The notes beneath the pieces were generated by a model that saw only the letters and a program-made list of their open reading frames with translations, searched no databases and had not been told where the DNA came from. The position numbers and the translations under genes are program-made. Below, piece after piece: positions 1 through 5,151 of a stretch of 7,577 bases of DNA. Source of the DNA: an uncultured Bacilli bacterium (GTDB lineage: Bacteria > Bacillota_I > Bacilli_A > RFN20 > CAG-826); the NCBI GenBank assembly GCA_905236085.1, contig CAJOOD010000160.1, positions 1 through 7,577 on the forward strand, in the 5' to 3' direction. The number at the start of each line of letters is the position of its first letter. Position 1 is the stretch's first letter.

Positions 1-80
1 AAATAGCAAATCAAGTTCCAGTGGAACAATAACAACACCTAAATGGCTTTGATGCTCAAAAAGATTTGAAATAAGACATC

Positions 81-134
81 GGTTCCGTCGAATCAAAAAC
101 GGTTCCACTAAAGCAAAAACGGTTCCTTGTATCA
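81..134. repeat. 20-bp-period GGTTCC repeats, possible IS21-type terminus
   Basis: GGTTCC occurs at 81, 101 and 121, exactly 20 bp apart. The first two units also share the tail CAAAAAC and the third ends in the related TATCAAAATGG. Read on the - strand this begins TGATACAAGGAACCG and repeats GGAACCGTTTTTG. IS21-family elements are known for several internally repeated transposase-binding sites near each end and for TG...CA termini, so a right end at about position 134 is plausible. No transposase gene is visible because the element would lie mostly left of the window. Related GTTCC/GGAAC motifs at 15-27 and 170-174 may be degenerate extra copies. The repeat is certain; its identity is inference. 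Confidence 0.45.
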
Positions 135-165
135 AAATGGGTATATAAAGACATCTAGAATAAAT

Positions 166-195
166 ACCTGGAACGTAAGTTCTGGGTTTTATTTT
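166..195 (+). terminator. GUAA-capped hairpin followed by a T-run
   Basis: The arms ACCTGGAAC (166-174) and GTTCTGGGT (179-187) can form a 9-bp RNA stem with two G-U pairs, closed by the tetraloop GTAA, which is of GNRA type. TTTTATTTT (187-195) follows directly. This is the form of a Rho-independent terminator for a + strand transcript entering from the left, possibly the gene at the window edge or the putative insertion element. It could instead be the first hairpin of a longer structured RNA, because a second hairpin follows at 211-232. Confidence 0.4.
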
Positions 196-210
196 GGTGG
201 ACAGGCGGAG

Positions 211-232
211 AGCAAAGGGACACCCTTTGGCT
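211..232. other. unassigned hairpin
   Basis: AGCAAAGGG (211-219) and CCCTTTGGCT (223-232) pair through AAAGGG/CCCTTT and AGC/GCT with one bulged base, around the 3-nt loop ACA. No T-run follows, so this is not a standard terminator. AGAGCAA at 209-215 can alternatively pair with TTGCTCT at 273-279, so two exclusive folds are possible. No RNA family is recognised; 6S, SRP, tmRNA and RNase P signatures are not evident. Confidence 0.35.
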
Positions 233-372
233 TATATGTTACACTTGTAAAGCAAAATATCGAGCTCATGCCTTGCTCTATCTAAATTGAAGATAAAGTA
301 ACAATTTTTAATTAACTTATTCTTTAAGTATCTTTAATAAATAAACGATTTAACAATTGAGATAAAAAGGTC

Positions 373-400
373 TTGCATATAAAAATAGATTTGATAAAAT
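373..400 (+). promoter_or_regulatory. candidate promoter of the gpx-ohrR-CDF operon
   Basis: TTGCAT (373-378), a 16-bp spacer and TAAAAT (395-400) form a candidate sigma-A promoter. TG at 392-393, one base before the hexamer, gives the extended -10 form TGnTAAAAT, which could compensate for the weak -35 (only TTG matches the consensus). Transcription would start near 406-408, leaving a short leader with the GGAGG ribosome site at 417-421. An alternative promoter is TTGAGA (357-362) with TATAAA (378-383), but its 15-bp spacer is short. The first is preferred because the OhrR-like operator overlaps its -10 and start. Confidence 0.45.
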
Positions 401-409
401 TGAATTGTA
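395..409. promoter_or_regulatory. OhrR-type operator
   Basis: TAAAATTGAATTGTA is a 15-bp pseudo-palindrome: arms TAAAATT and AATTGTA around a central G, with one arm mismatch. The operator known for B. subtilis OhrR has the form TACAATT-N-AATTGTA, so this site differs from it at one arm base. It lies between the candidate -10 and the ribosome site of gpx, where a bound repressor would block initiation. The second gene of the operon encodes an OhrR-like protein, so autoregulation is the natural reading. Binding itself is inferred. Confidence 0.65.
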
Positions 410-429
410 TAAAATTGGAGGAAAGATTT

Positions 430-972
430 ATGTCAATTTATGATTACAAATTAATTAAAAGAAGCGGAGAAGAAGTCTCATTAAAAGATTATGAAGGCAA
501 AGTTCTACTTATCGTCAATACCGCGACCGGATGCGGATTTACCCCTCAATATGATGATTTAGAAGCATTATTTGAAAAATATCATGAACAAGGTTTAGAA
601 ATTATTGATATTCCTTGCAATCAATTTGCTAATCAAACACCAGGCAATGATGAAGAAATTCATGAATTCTGCACTTTAAAATTCAGCACCAAATTTGATC
701 AATTCAAAAAATCTGATGTCAATGGTGAAAATCAATTAGAACTATATAAATATTTAAAATCTCAGCAAGGTTTTAAAGGTTTTGATAAGACTCCTATGGG
801 TTTAGCTATGTCTGCGATGCTTAAAAAGAGCGATCCAGATTATAAAAATAATCCAGAAATCAAATGGAATTTCACCAAGTTCCTCGTGGACCGTCAAGGT
901 AATGTAGTTGATAGATTTGAACCCACCTATTCTATGAAAAAAGTAGAAAAAGAAATTAAAGGCTTATTATAA
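430..972 (+). CDS. gpx: glutathione peroxidase family (thiol peroxidase)
   Basis: 180-aa cytosolic thioredoxin-fold peroxidase that reduces hydrogen peroxide or organic hydroperoxides to water or alcohols. Visible motifs are NTATGCGFT with peroxidatic Cys35, PCNQFANQ (62-69) containing the conserved Gln69, FCT with Cys81 at the position of the resolving cysteine in thioredoxin-dependent members, and WNF (146-148) with the catalytic Trp and Asn. Cys35 is encoded by TGC, so this is not a selenoprotein. With Cys81 present, the likely electron donor is thioredoxin rather than glutathione (inference). The start is ATG 430 because GGAGG at 417-421 lies 8 nt upstream. A longer in-frame TTG start at 373 would place the operator inside the gene and has no ribosome site. 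Length is normal for a form with the insert at about 113-142. First gene of the peroxide operon. Confidence 0.95.
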   Translation: MSIYDYKLIKRSGEEVSLKDYEGKVLLIVNTATGCGFTPQYDDLEALFEKYHEQGLEIIDIPCNQFANQTPGNDEEIHEFCTLKFSTKFDQFKKSDVNGENQLELYKYLKSQQGFKGFDKTPMGLAMSAMLKKSDPDYKNNPEIKWNFTKFLVDRQGNVVDRFEPTYSMKKVEKEIKGLL

Positions 973-976
973 AAAA

Positions 977-1453
977 ATGGATGAGAAAAAGATTAACATA
1001 TCATTAGAATCACTATCAAAAAAAGATTTTGATAACGCCTTAAAACTAGATAATCAAATCTGTTTCCCTTTATATGCTGCTTCTAGAAAGATAATTTCTC
1101 AATATACACCTTTATTAAAAGAATTGGGATTAACTTATACTCAATACATCACATTTATGGTATTATGGGAAAAGCCAGTGATAAGTGTAGGAGAATTATC
1201 AGACAAATTATTTCTAGATTCAGGAACATTGACTCCTTTATTAAAGAAATTAGAAGGGGAGAAATATATCAAAAGATATAGAAATAAAGATGATGAAAGA
1301 ATCACCATGATAAAACTACTAGATAAAGGTTGTGAACTAAAAGAGAAAGTTAAACATATTCCTTTTGAAGTGGCGTCTTATAGCAACATAAGTATTGAAG
1401 AAGGACAAGAATTATATAGAGTCTTATATAAAATATTAGGTATAGAACTATGA
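977..1453 (+). CDS. ohrR: OhrR-type organic peroxide sensor, MarR family
   Basis: 158-aa winged-helix repressor resembling B. subtilis OhrR. The hallmark NQICFPLYAASR holds Cys29, matching the redox-sensing Cys15 of B. subtilis, with Tyr33 and Tyr43 at the places of Tyr19 and Tyr29 that hydrogen-bond the cysteine. The winged helix spans about 45-115, with LDSGTLTPLLKKLE (80-93) as the recognition region and DDER (105-108) in the wing, both typical of OhrR. Oxidation of the cysteine by organic hydroperoxides releases the protein from DNA in this family. A further Cys119 is present but does not appear to sit at the second-cysteine position of two-Cys OhrR. About 14 extra N-terminal residues precede the aligned region. 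Start is 4 nt after the gpx stop with no clear ribosome site, suggesting coupled translation. Stop is TGA, overlapping the next ATG. Confidence 0.88.
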   Translation: MDEKKINISLESLSKKDFDNALKLDNQICFPLYAASRKIISQYTPLLKELGLTYTQYITFMVLWEKPVISVGELSDKLFLDSGTLTPLLKKLEGEKYIKRYRNKDDERITMIKLLDKGCELKEKVKHIPFEVASYSNISIEEGQELYRVLYKILGIEL

Positions 1454-2568
1454 AAAAAGAAAGAACAAGAAATTACGTCATCATGCAAACCGGATTTATT
1501 GGCATTGGAACTAATCTCGGTTTAGTGGCATTAAAAGCCATTGTTGGATTACTTGCTAATTCCATATCTATCATTCTTGATGCTGTAAATAACTTATCTG
1601 ATGCTTTGTCCTCATTAATCACTATCATTGGTACCAAATTAGCTAATAGAGCACCTGATAAAAAACATCCGTTAGGACACGGAAGAATTGAATATATCAC
1701 AGCGATGATAATTGCTGCGATTATTATCGCCGCTGGTGTGACATCAATGATAGAATCTATCAATAAAATTATCACTCCTAGCGATACTAATTATTCTGTA
1801 ATTTCTATTGTTTTAATCTCTAACGCCGTTGTGGCTAAAATAATCCTTGGTTTATTTACATATAGAAGAGGCAAAAAATATCAAAGCGATGCCTTAACTG
1901 GAAGTGGAAAAGATGCTTTATTTGATGCACTTATTTCCTTCTCCACAATTATAGGCATTATTGTTGCCCTTACTGCTGGTGTAAATATCGATGGGTATCT
2001 AGGCATATTAATTTCTATATTCATCCTTAAAGCTGGGTTAGAAATGTTATTCTCCACATTCTCTAACATCTTAGGAAAAAGAATTGATAAAGAATTATCA
2101 CATCGCATTAAAAAAGAATTAGTTAATGCATTTGATGAAGTTTATGGCGTATATGATTTATATCTTGATAATTTTGGCCCAGAAAAATTAATTGGTTCTC
2201 TTCATGTGGAGATTGATCAAAACCTCACCGCGGAAGAAATTGATAAATTATCGCGCAAAATAGCGGGGTTTTGCTATGAAAAATACCAAATTATCGTTAC
2301 CGTAGGTATATACGCTATTAATACTACAGACAAGGAATTAGTTAAACTAAGATCTGACATCTCTAATGCTATATTAAGACTTGATGGTGTCTTACAAGTG
2401 CATGGATTTAATATCGATAAAGAAAATAATGTTGTCTCATTAGATGTCGTTAGAGACTTCAAATTCAAGGATATTGAATTATTACAAAAACAAGCCTATC
2501 AAGCTGCGAAAGAATTATATCCTCAATATGAATTCTACATTATTATAGATTTAGATTATTCAGATTAA
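1450..2568 (+). CDS. cation diffusion facilitator, probable Mn/Fe exporter
   Basis: 372-aa inner-membrane metal/proton antiporter of the CDF family. Six hydrophobic helices lie within about residues 10-205, with the signature DKKHPLGHGRIE (70-81) after helix 2. By alignment with YiiP, the transport-site residues are Asn47/Asp51 in helix 2 (NNLSD) and Asp155/Asp159 in helix 5 (DALFD). Zn transporters carry His in helix 5; the N-D/D-D set is typical of Mn-type CDFs, so Mn(II), perhaps Fe(II), is the likely substrate (inference). The cytoplasmic part is long: one ferredoxin-like domain at about 215-290 and a second similar segment at 300-370, ending in DLDYSD. Start ATG overlaps the ohrR stop as ATGA, showing translational coupling and membership of the peroxide operon. 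Mn export could tune the Mn/Fe balance under oxidative stress. Confidence 0.88.
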   Translation: MKKERTRNYVIMQTGFIGIGTNLGLVALKAIVGLLANSISIILDAVNNLSDALSSLITIIGTKLANRAPDKKHPLGHGRIEYITAMIIAAIIIAAGVTSMIESINKIITPSDTNYSVISIVLISNAVVAKIILGLFTYRRGKKYQSDALTGSGKDALFDALISFSTIIGIIVALTAGVNIDGYLGILISIFILKAGLEMLFSTFSNILGKRIDKELSHRIKKELVNAFDEVYGVYDLYLDNFGPEKLIGSLHVEIDQNLTAEEIDKLSRKIAGFCYEKYQIIVTVGIYAINTTDKELVKLRSDISNAILRLDGVLQVHGFNIDKENNVVSLDVVRDFKFKDIELLQKQAYQAAKELYPQYEFYIIIDLDYSD

Positions 2569-2569
2569 C

Positions 2570-2590
2570 AAAAAAGGCCTTTTGCCTTTT
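2570..2590. terminator. intrinsic terminator, probably bidirectional
   Basis: AAAAGGC (2572-2578), a 5-nt loop CTTTT and GCCTTTT (2584-2590) form a 7-bp stem just after the CDF stop. TTTT-AA-TTTTT follows for the + direction, and the A-run at 2570-2575 becomes a U-run for - strand transcripts. It sits between convergent genes and its right edge overlaps the TetR stop codon, so one hairpin can serve both. Confidence 0.75.
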
Positions 2591-3134
2591 AATTTTTGAA
2601 ATAATTAAACATCTCAAAGATTTCTTGCGTTACTTCTTCAACGGATTCTTCCATCTGATTCTTAGTCCATTGATCGATAATCATATATAAGCCACCAGAA
2701 ACAAAGGCATTAAAGAATTTGTTTTTAGCGATAACTTCGACTTTTGAATCAGCTTTTGGCGCAATCGTATTAGCGACATATTTAACATAATAATATAGCT
2801 GGTCTATGAGCATCGTTTGAAGATTATTATTAGATAAGAGAATAAATTGTCTCTTATATCTTTTTATAAAAGCAAATATTTCATAAATGAGTTGTTCAAT
2901 ATCCAACTTTTTTACAGAAATTATCTTAAAAAATTCTTCAAATCTATCGTCGCAATAAGAAATAATAACATCTTGAACATTATTAAATGTGCGGTAAAAA
3001 GACATCCTAGAAACATTAGCTTTTTGACATAATTCAGTCACGCTAATCTTCTCCAAAGGTATACCCTTATATAGCAGTTCATATAATGACATAGCGATTA
3101 AATCTTTAGATAATAATTTCTTTTTCATAACCAT
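2589..3134 (-). CDS. TetR/AcrR family transcriptional regulator
   Basis: 181-aa dimeric DNA-binding regulator. The N-terminal helix-turn-helix covers about residues 10-52, with the recognition part ELCQKANVSRMSFYRTF (34-50) typical of TetR proteins. The C-terminal ligand/dimer domain (about 75-181) has the FFNAFVSGGLYMIIDQW pattern seen in the DhaS-like TetR subfamily with a TetR_C_8-type domain. The ligand cannot be predicted. It diverges from the small membrane protein gene at 3215, and local regulation of that gene and itself is likely. No ribosome site precedes either ATG (3134, or two codons later at 3128). A TATAAT box lies only 4 nt before the first, hinting at a leaderless or very short leader. 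Shares a terminator with the convergent CDF gene. Confidence 0.9.
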   Translation of the reverse strand: MVMKKKLLSKDLIAMSLYELLYKGIPLEKISVTELCQKANVSRMSFYRTFNNVQDVIISYCDDRFEEFFKIISVKKLDIEQLIYEIFAFIKRYKRQFILLSNNNLQTMLIDQLYYYVKYVANTIAPKADSKVEVIAKNKFFNAFVSGGLYMIIDQWTKNQMEESVEEVTQEIFEMFNYFKN

Positions 3135-3138
3135 AACT

Positions 3139-3144
3139 ATTATA
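3139..3144 (-). promoter_or_regulatory. candidate -10 box of the TetR gene
   Basis: Read on the - strand this is a perfect TATAAT, 4 nt before the ATG at 3134. No good -35 lies 16-18 bp upstream. If used, the transcript would begin at or within the first codons, so translation would be leaderless from 3134 or start at the second ATG (3128). AT-rich DNA produces chance TATAAT matches. Confidence 0.35.
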
Positions 3145-3182
3145 TAGACTTATTTTTAAAAATCCTTTACTTTTTTCTTTAT

Positions 3183-3210
3183 TTGTCACATTTACTAGGT
3201 AAAATAATGA
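3183..3210 (+). promoter_or_regulatory. candidate promoter of the small membrane protein gene
   Basis: TTGTCA (3183-3188), which matches the -35 consensus at five of six bases, is followed after 16 bp by TAATGA (3205-3210), a weak -10 match. A better-looking TAAAAT at 3200-3205 is too close to this -35 (11 bp). No strong ribosome site precedes ATG 3215; AGG at 3197-3199 is too far away. Confidence 0.3.
3191..3203. promoter_or_regulatory. candidate TetR operator
   Basis: TTTAC-TAG-GTAAA is a perfect 5-bp inverted repeat with a 3-bp centre, placed between the candidate -35 and -10 of the 3215 gene in the interval shared with the divergent TetR gene. TetR-family repressors usually bind such palindromes in their own divergent promoter regions. 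A half-site TTTAC recurs at 3166-3170. A second palindrome, ATTTTTAAAAAT (3152-3163), also lies in the interval but is pure A/T and less informative. Confidence 0.4.
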
Positions 3211-3214
3211 ATAT

Positions 3215-3682
3215 ATGGAAACGATTATTAAAAAAATAGAAATGTCACTTAAAGACCAAATGATATATGAAATGGCCTTATTCGATTATCATTTAGAAAA
3301 GATAGAAAATGGAGAATCAGATTATTTAATTTTGCATTTTACTCGTGATGATAGCGATAAAGCATATATCAAAGAATTAAAAAAATTAGAAAAACAATAT
3401 TTCTTCGAAGCAAAACCTAAAATTTGGCCGTTAGTTCTTTTTACCGCGATTGCAATAATATTATTAACAATTTTATTAGTTCTAGCCTTAACTTTAAAAC
3501 CTAACTTCCCAATCTATTTATATTTTGTGTTAGGGCTTCCAGCCTTATTATCAATGACATTAGCGACTATATATTCCTATCTTCACATCAAAGGCATAAA
3601 AAACCAAATTGATGACCCCAAAAAACACAAAGAAGGGATATTAAAACAATTAAGTATTCTTAAAAAAGATTTCAATAAGTAA
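3215..3682 (+). CDS. hypothetical two-helix membrane protein
   Basis: 155-aa protein that I do not recognise. Residues 1-67 are charged and probably cytoplasmic. Two hydrophobic helices at about 70-94 and 100-123 are joined by a very short loop around KPNFP, and a lysine-rich tail (126-155) follows. Positive charge flanking both helices predicts a helical hairpin with both ends inside the cell. There is no signal peptide and no catalytic motif. Residues 50-65 and the tail could form short amphipathic or coiled segments. It is divergent from the TetR gene, whose candidate operator lies in its promoter, so it is probably TetR-controlled. ATG 3215 is chosen as the first Met; Met10 (3242) is an alternative, and neither has a clear ribosome site. 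Real coding is supported by codon usage like its neighbours and an uninterrupted frame filling the gap. Confidence 0.75.
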   Translation: METIIKKIEMSLKDQMIYEMALFDYHLEKIENGESDYLILHFTRDDSDKAYIKELKKLEKQYFFEAKPKIWPLVLFTAIAIILLTILLVLALTLKPNFPIYLYFVLGLPALLSMTLATIYSYLHIKGIKNQIDDPKKHKEGILKQLSILKKDFNK

Positions 3683-3692
3683 GACACTGTCT
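3682..3692. repeat. small palindrome upstream of malQ
   Basis: AGACA-C-TGTCT is an exact 11-bp inverted repeat beginning at the last base of the previous stop codon, 55 bp before malQ. With a 1-nt centre and no T-run it is not a terminator. It could be a protein-binding site for malQ control, but no regulator is identified and chance is possible. Confidence 0.25.
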
Positions 3693-3737
3693 AAAAAAAT
3701 AAATATAAATCTAGGAAATAAATTGATTTTCTATTAT

Positions 3738-3743
3738 TATAAA
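3738..3743 (+). promoter_or_regulatory. candidate -10 box of malQ
   Basis: TATAAA lies 4 nt before the malQ ATG in an A/T-only stretch, the same spacing as the TATAAT before the TetR gene. No matching -35 is evident (TTGATT at 3723 is only 9 bp away), and no ribosome site precedes malQ. It may reflect a leaderless start or simply AT-rich composition. Confidence 0.25.
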
Positions 3744-3747
3744 TAAT

Positions 3748-5136
3748 ATGAAAAACAAAGGAATTTTATTAGCGATTTCATCTTTACCTGGAAACCATGG
3801 TATTGGTGATTTTGGCGATGCGGCATACCGCTTTATCGATTTTTTAAGCGATCATGGTTTTAATTATTGGCAAATCTTACCAATTAATCCATTAGGTCCT
3901 GGCTGGTCACCATATACGACCACATGTTCTGAAGCTATTGAATACCGTTACATCTGTTTGGATTATTTAAAGAAAGAGGGTTGGATTACCAAATTAGATA
4001 AATACGCAGCAAATAGCAAAATAGCCCGTTATGAAAAAGCAGGCGAATTCAAAGAAAAAGTATTAAGAAAAGCTTATAAAGCCTTTATCACCAAAAGGCC
4101 ACGCGGATTAAAGAGATTCATGGAAGAAAATCCTTGGGTTATTAAATACGCGACATTTATGATTTTCTGGAATAAGAATGACAAAAAACCATGGAATGAA
4201 TGGCCAAAAGAAGAAAAATTCTATTTTGATAAACATAAAACATATCCAACAACATATAAAGACGAAGTACCATATTTAGTATTTACTCAATTCATTGCTT
4301 ATAAACAATGGAATAAATTAATGAATTATGCCCATAAGAAAGATGTCTCCATCATCGGTGATATTCCATTCTATGTCGGCTATTCATCTACAGATTGTTG
4401 GATTAATAGAAAATATTTCAATCTCGATGATAATTTTATTCCAACCAAAATTGCTGGTTGTCCACCAGATGCCTTCTCAGAAACCGGTCAATTATGGGGC
4501 AATCCAACATATAACTTCGATAAATTAAAAGAAGATAATTATTCCTTCTTAATCAATAGAATCAAATCAGTCTTTAAATTATGCGATGTCTTAAGACTCG
4601 ACCACTTTAGAGCGTTCTATTCTTATTATTCCATCCCAGGTGGCGCGAAAGACGCTAAAATAGGGGAATGGGTACTAACTCCAGGTTATGAAATCTTTGA
4701 TGAATTATTTAGACAACTTCCAGGTGCGAAAATAATCGCCGAAGACCTCGGATTTATGACTCAAGAAGTATATGATTTAAGAGATCATTATCACTTCCCA
4801 GGTATGAATGTGTTACAATTCACCACATTTGATAATAATTTTAGAGACAATGGTGACATGGTAGTCTATAGTGGTACTCATGATAATGAAACATTAAGAT
4901 CTTGGTTTGAATCATTATCAGATCATGAAAGAGGCGTTATCGCATGGAATATCCACGCTGATCCAAATAAAGAATTATTACCACAATTCTTAGAATATGC
5001 CTTAAATAAACCGGCAAGATTAAACATCATTCCTTTAACTGATTATCTATTATTAGATAATTCTGTTAGATTTAATACTCCAGGTACAGTTGGTTCACCT
5101 AACTGGGAATGGAAATTAACCAAACTACCCAAATAA
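3748..5136 (+). CDS. malQ: 4-alpha-glucanotransferase (amylomaltase), GH77
   Basis: 462-aa cytosolic enzyme that transfers alpha-1,4-glucan segments between maltodextrins, releasing glucose and lengthening chains for phosphorylase. N-terminal ILLAISSLPGNHGIGDFG and WQILPINPLGPGWSPY are family motifs. PPDAFSETGQLWGNPTY marks the active-site loop region. The catalytic set is present: nucleophile Asp285 (RLDHFRAF), acid/base Glu332 (AEDLG) and Asp379 (GTHDNET). The FAGNP-type segment usual after SPY is replaced by CSEAIEYRYICLDYL (60-74), and the protein ends about 20 residues after NTPGT, lacking the final helix of longer family members. Both may be lineage features and the enzyme looks intact. 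No ribosome site is visible before ATG 3748. The next gene starts 15 nt after the stop, so co-transcription is likely, but no other maltodextrin gene is in the window. Confidence 0.95.
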   Translation: MKNKGILLAISSLPGNHGIGDFGDAAYRFIDFLSDHGFNYWQILPINPLGPGWSPYTTTCSEAIEYRYICLDYLKKEGWITKLDKYAANSKIARYEKAGEFKEKVLRKAYKAFITKRPRGLKRFMEENPWVIKYATFMIFWNKNDKKPWNEWPKEEKFYFDKHKTYPTTYKDEVPYLVFTQFIAYKQWNKLMNYAHKKDVSIIGDIPFYVGYSSTDCWINRKYFNLDDNFIPTKIAGCPPDAFSETGQLWGNPTYNFDKLKEDNYSFLINRIKSVFKLCDVLRLDHFRAFYSYYSIPGGAKDAKIGEWVLTPGYEIFDELFRQLPGAKIIAEDLGFMTQEVYDLRDHYHFPGMNVLQFTTFDNNFRDNGDMVVYSGTHDNETLRSWFESLSDHERGVIAWNIHADPNKELLPQFLEYALNKPARLNIIPLTDYLLLDNSVRFNTPGTVGSPNWEWKLTKLPK

Positions 5137-5151
5137 AAGAAAAGAGATTTC

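Larger units (their letters stand above)
1..372. other. gene-free left edge, possible mobile-element remnant
   Basis: No reading frame on either strand here has a credible start, ribosome site and length. The first bases could be the tail of a gene cut by the window edge: one + frame reads 16 residues to a TGA ending at position 52 and another ends at a TAA at 30, but neither is recognisable. The stretch holds the GGTTCC repeats (81-134), a GUAA-capped hairpin with a T-run (166-195) and a second hairpin (211-232), each listed separately. From about 284 to 372 it is very AT-rich and serves as the upstream region of the gpx operon. I cannot identify the structured part as a known RNA family. 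Confidence 0.6.

Noticed and set aside
81..134. CRISPR array
   Set aside because: The shared part is only about 6-13 bp with a 20-bp period; repeats and spacers are far too short.
193..270. 25-residue - strand frame with an ATG across the hairpin region
   Set aside because: Too short, with no ribosome site and no recognisable product.
159..283. Short + strand open frame containing several Trp and two nearby Cys
   Set aside because: It has no start codon or ribosome site, has unusual composition, and overlaps the hairpins; the frame looks accidental.
373..429. Extended TTG start for gpx giving 19 extra N-terminal residues
   Set aside because: ATG 430 has GGAGG 8 nt upstream and matches the family N-terminus; the extension covers the promoter and operator.
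532..534. Selenocysteine at the GPx active site
   Set aside because: The codon is TGC (Cys), not TGA.
1451..1453. TGA read as tryptophan (mycoplasma code 4)
   Set aside because: Trp is encoded by TGG throughout, no gene has an internal TGA, and the TGA falls exactly at the expected end of OhrR in an ATGA overlap.
1473..2468. Three - strand open frames inside the CDF gene
   Set aside because: They are antisense shadows of a well-supported membrane protein gene.
2847..3032. + strand open frame inside the TetR gene
   Set aside because: Antisense to a clear TetR coding region, with no independent support.
4328..4528. Overlapping frame inside malQ
   Set aside because: Lies within the conserved catalytic region of malQ in another frame.
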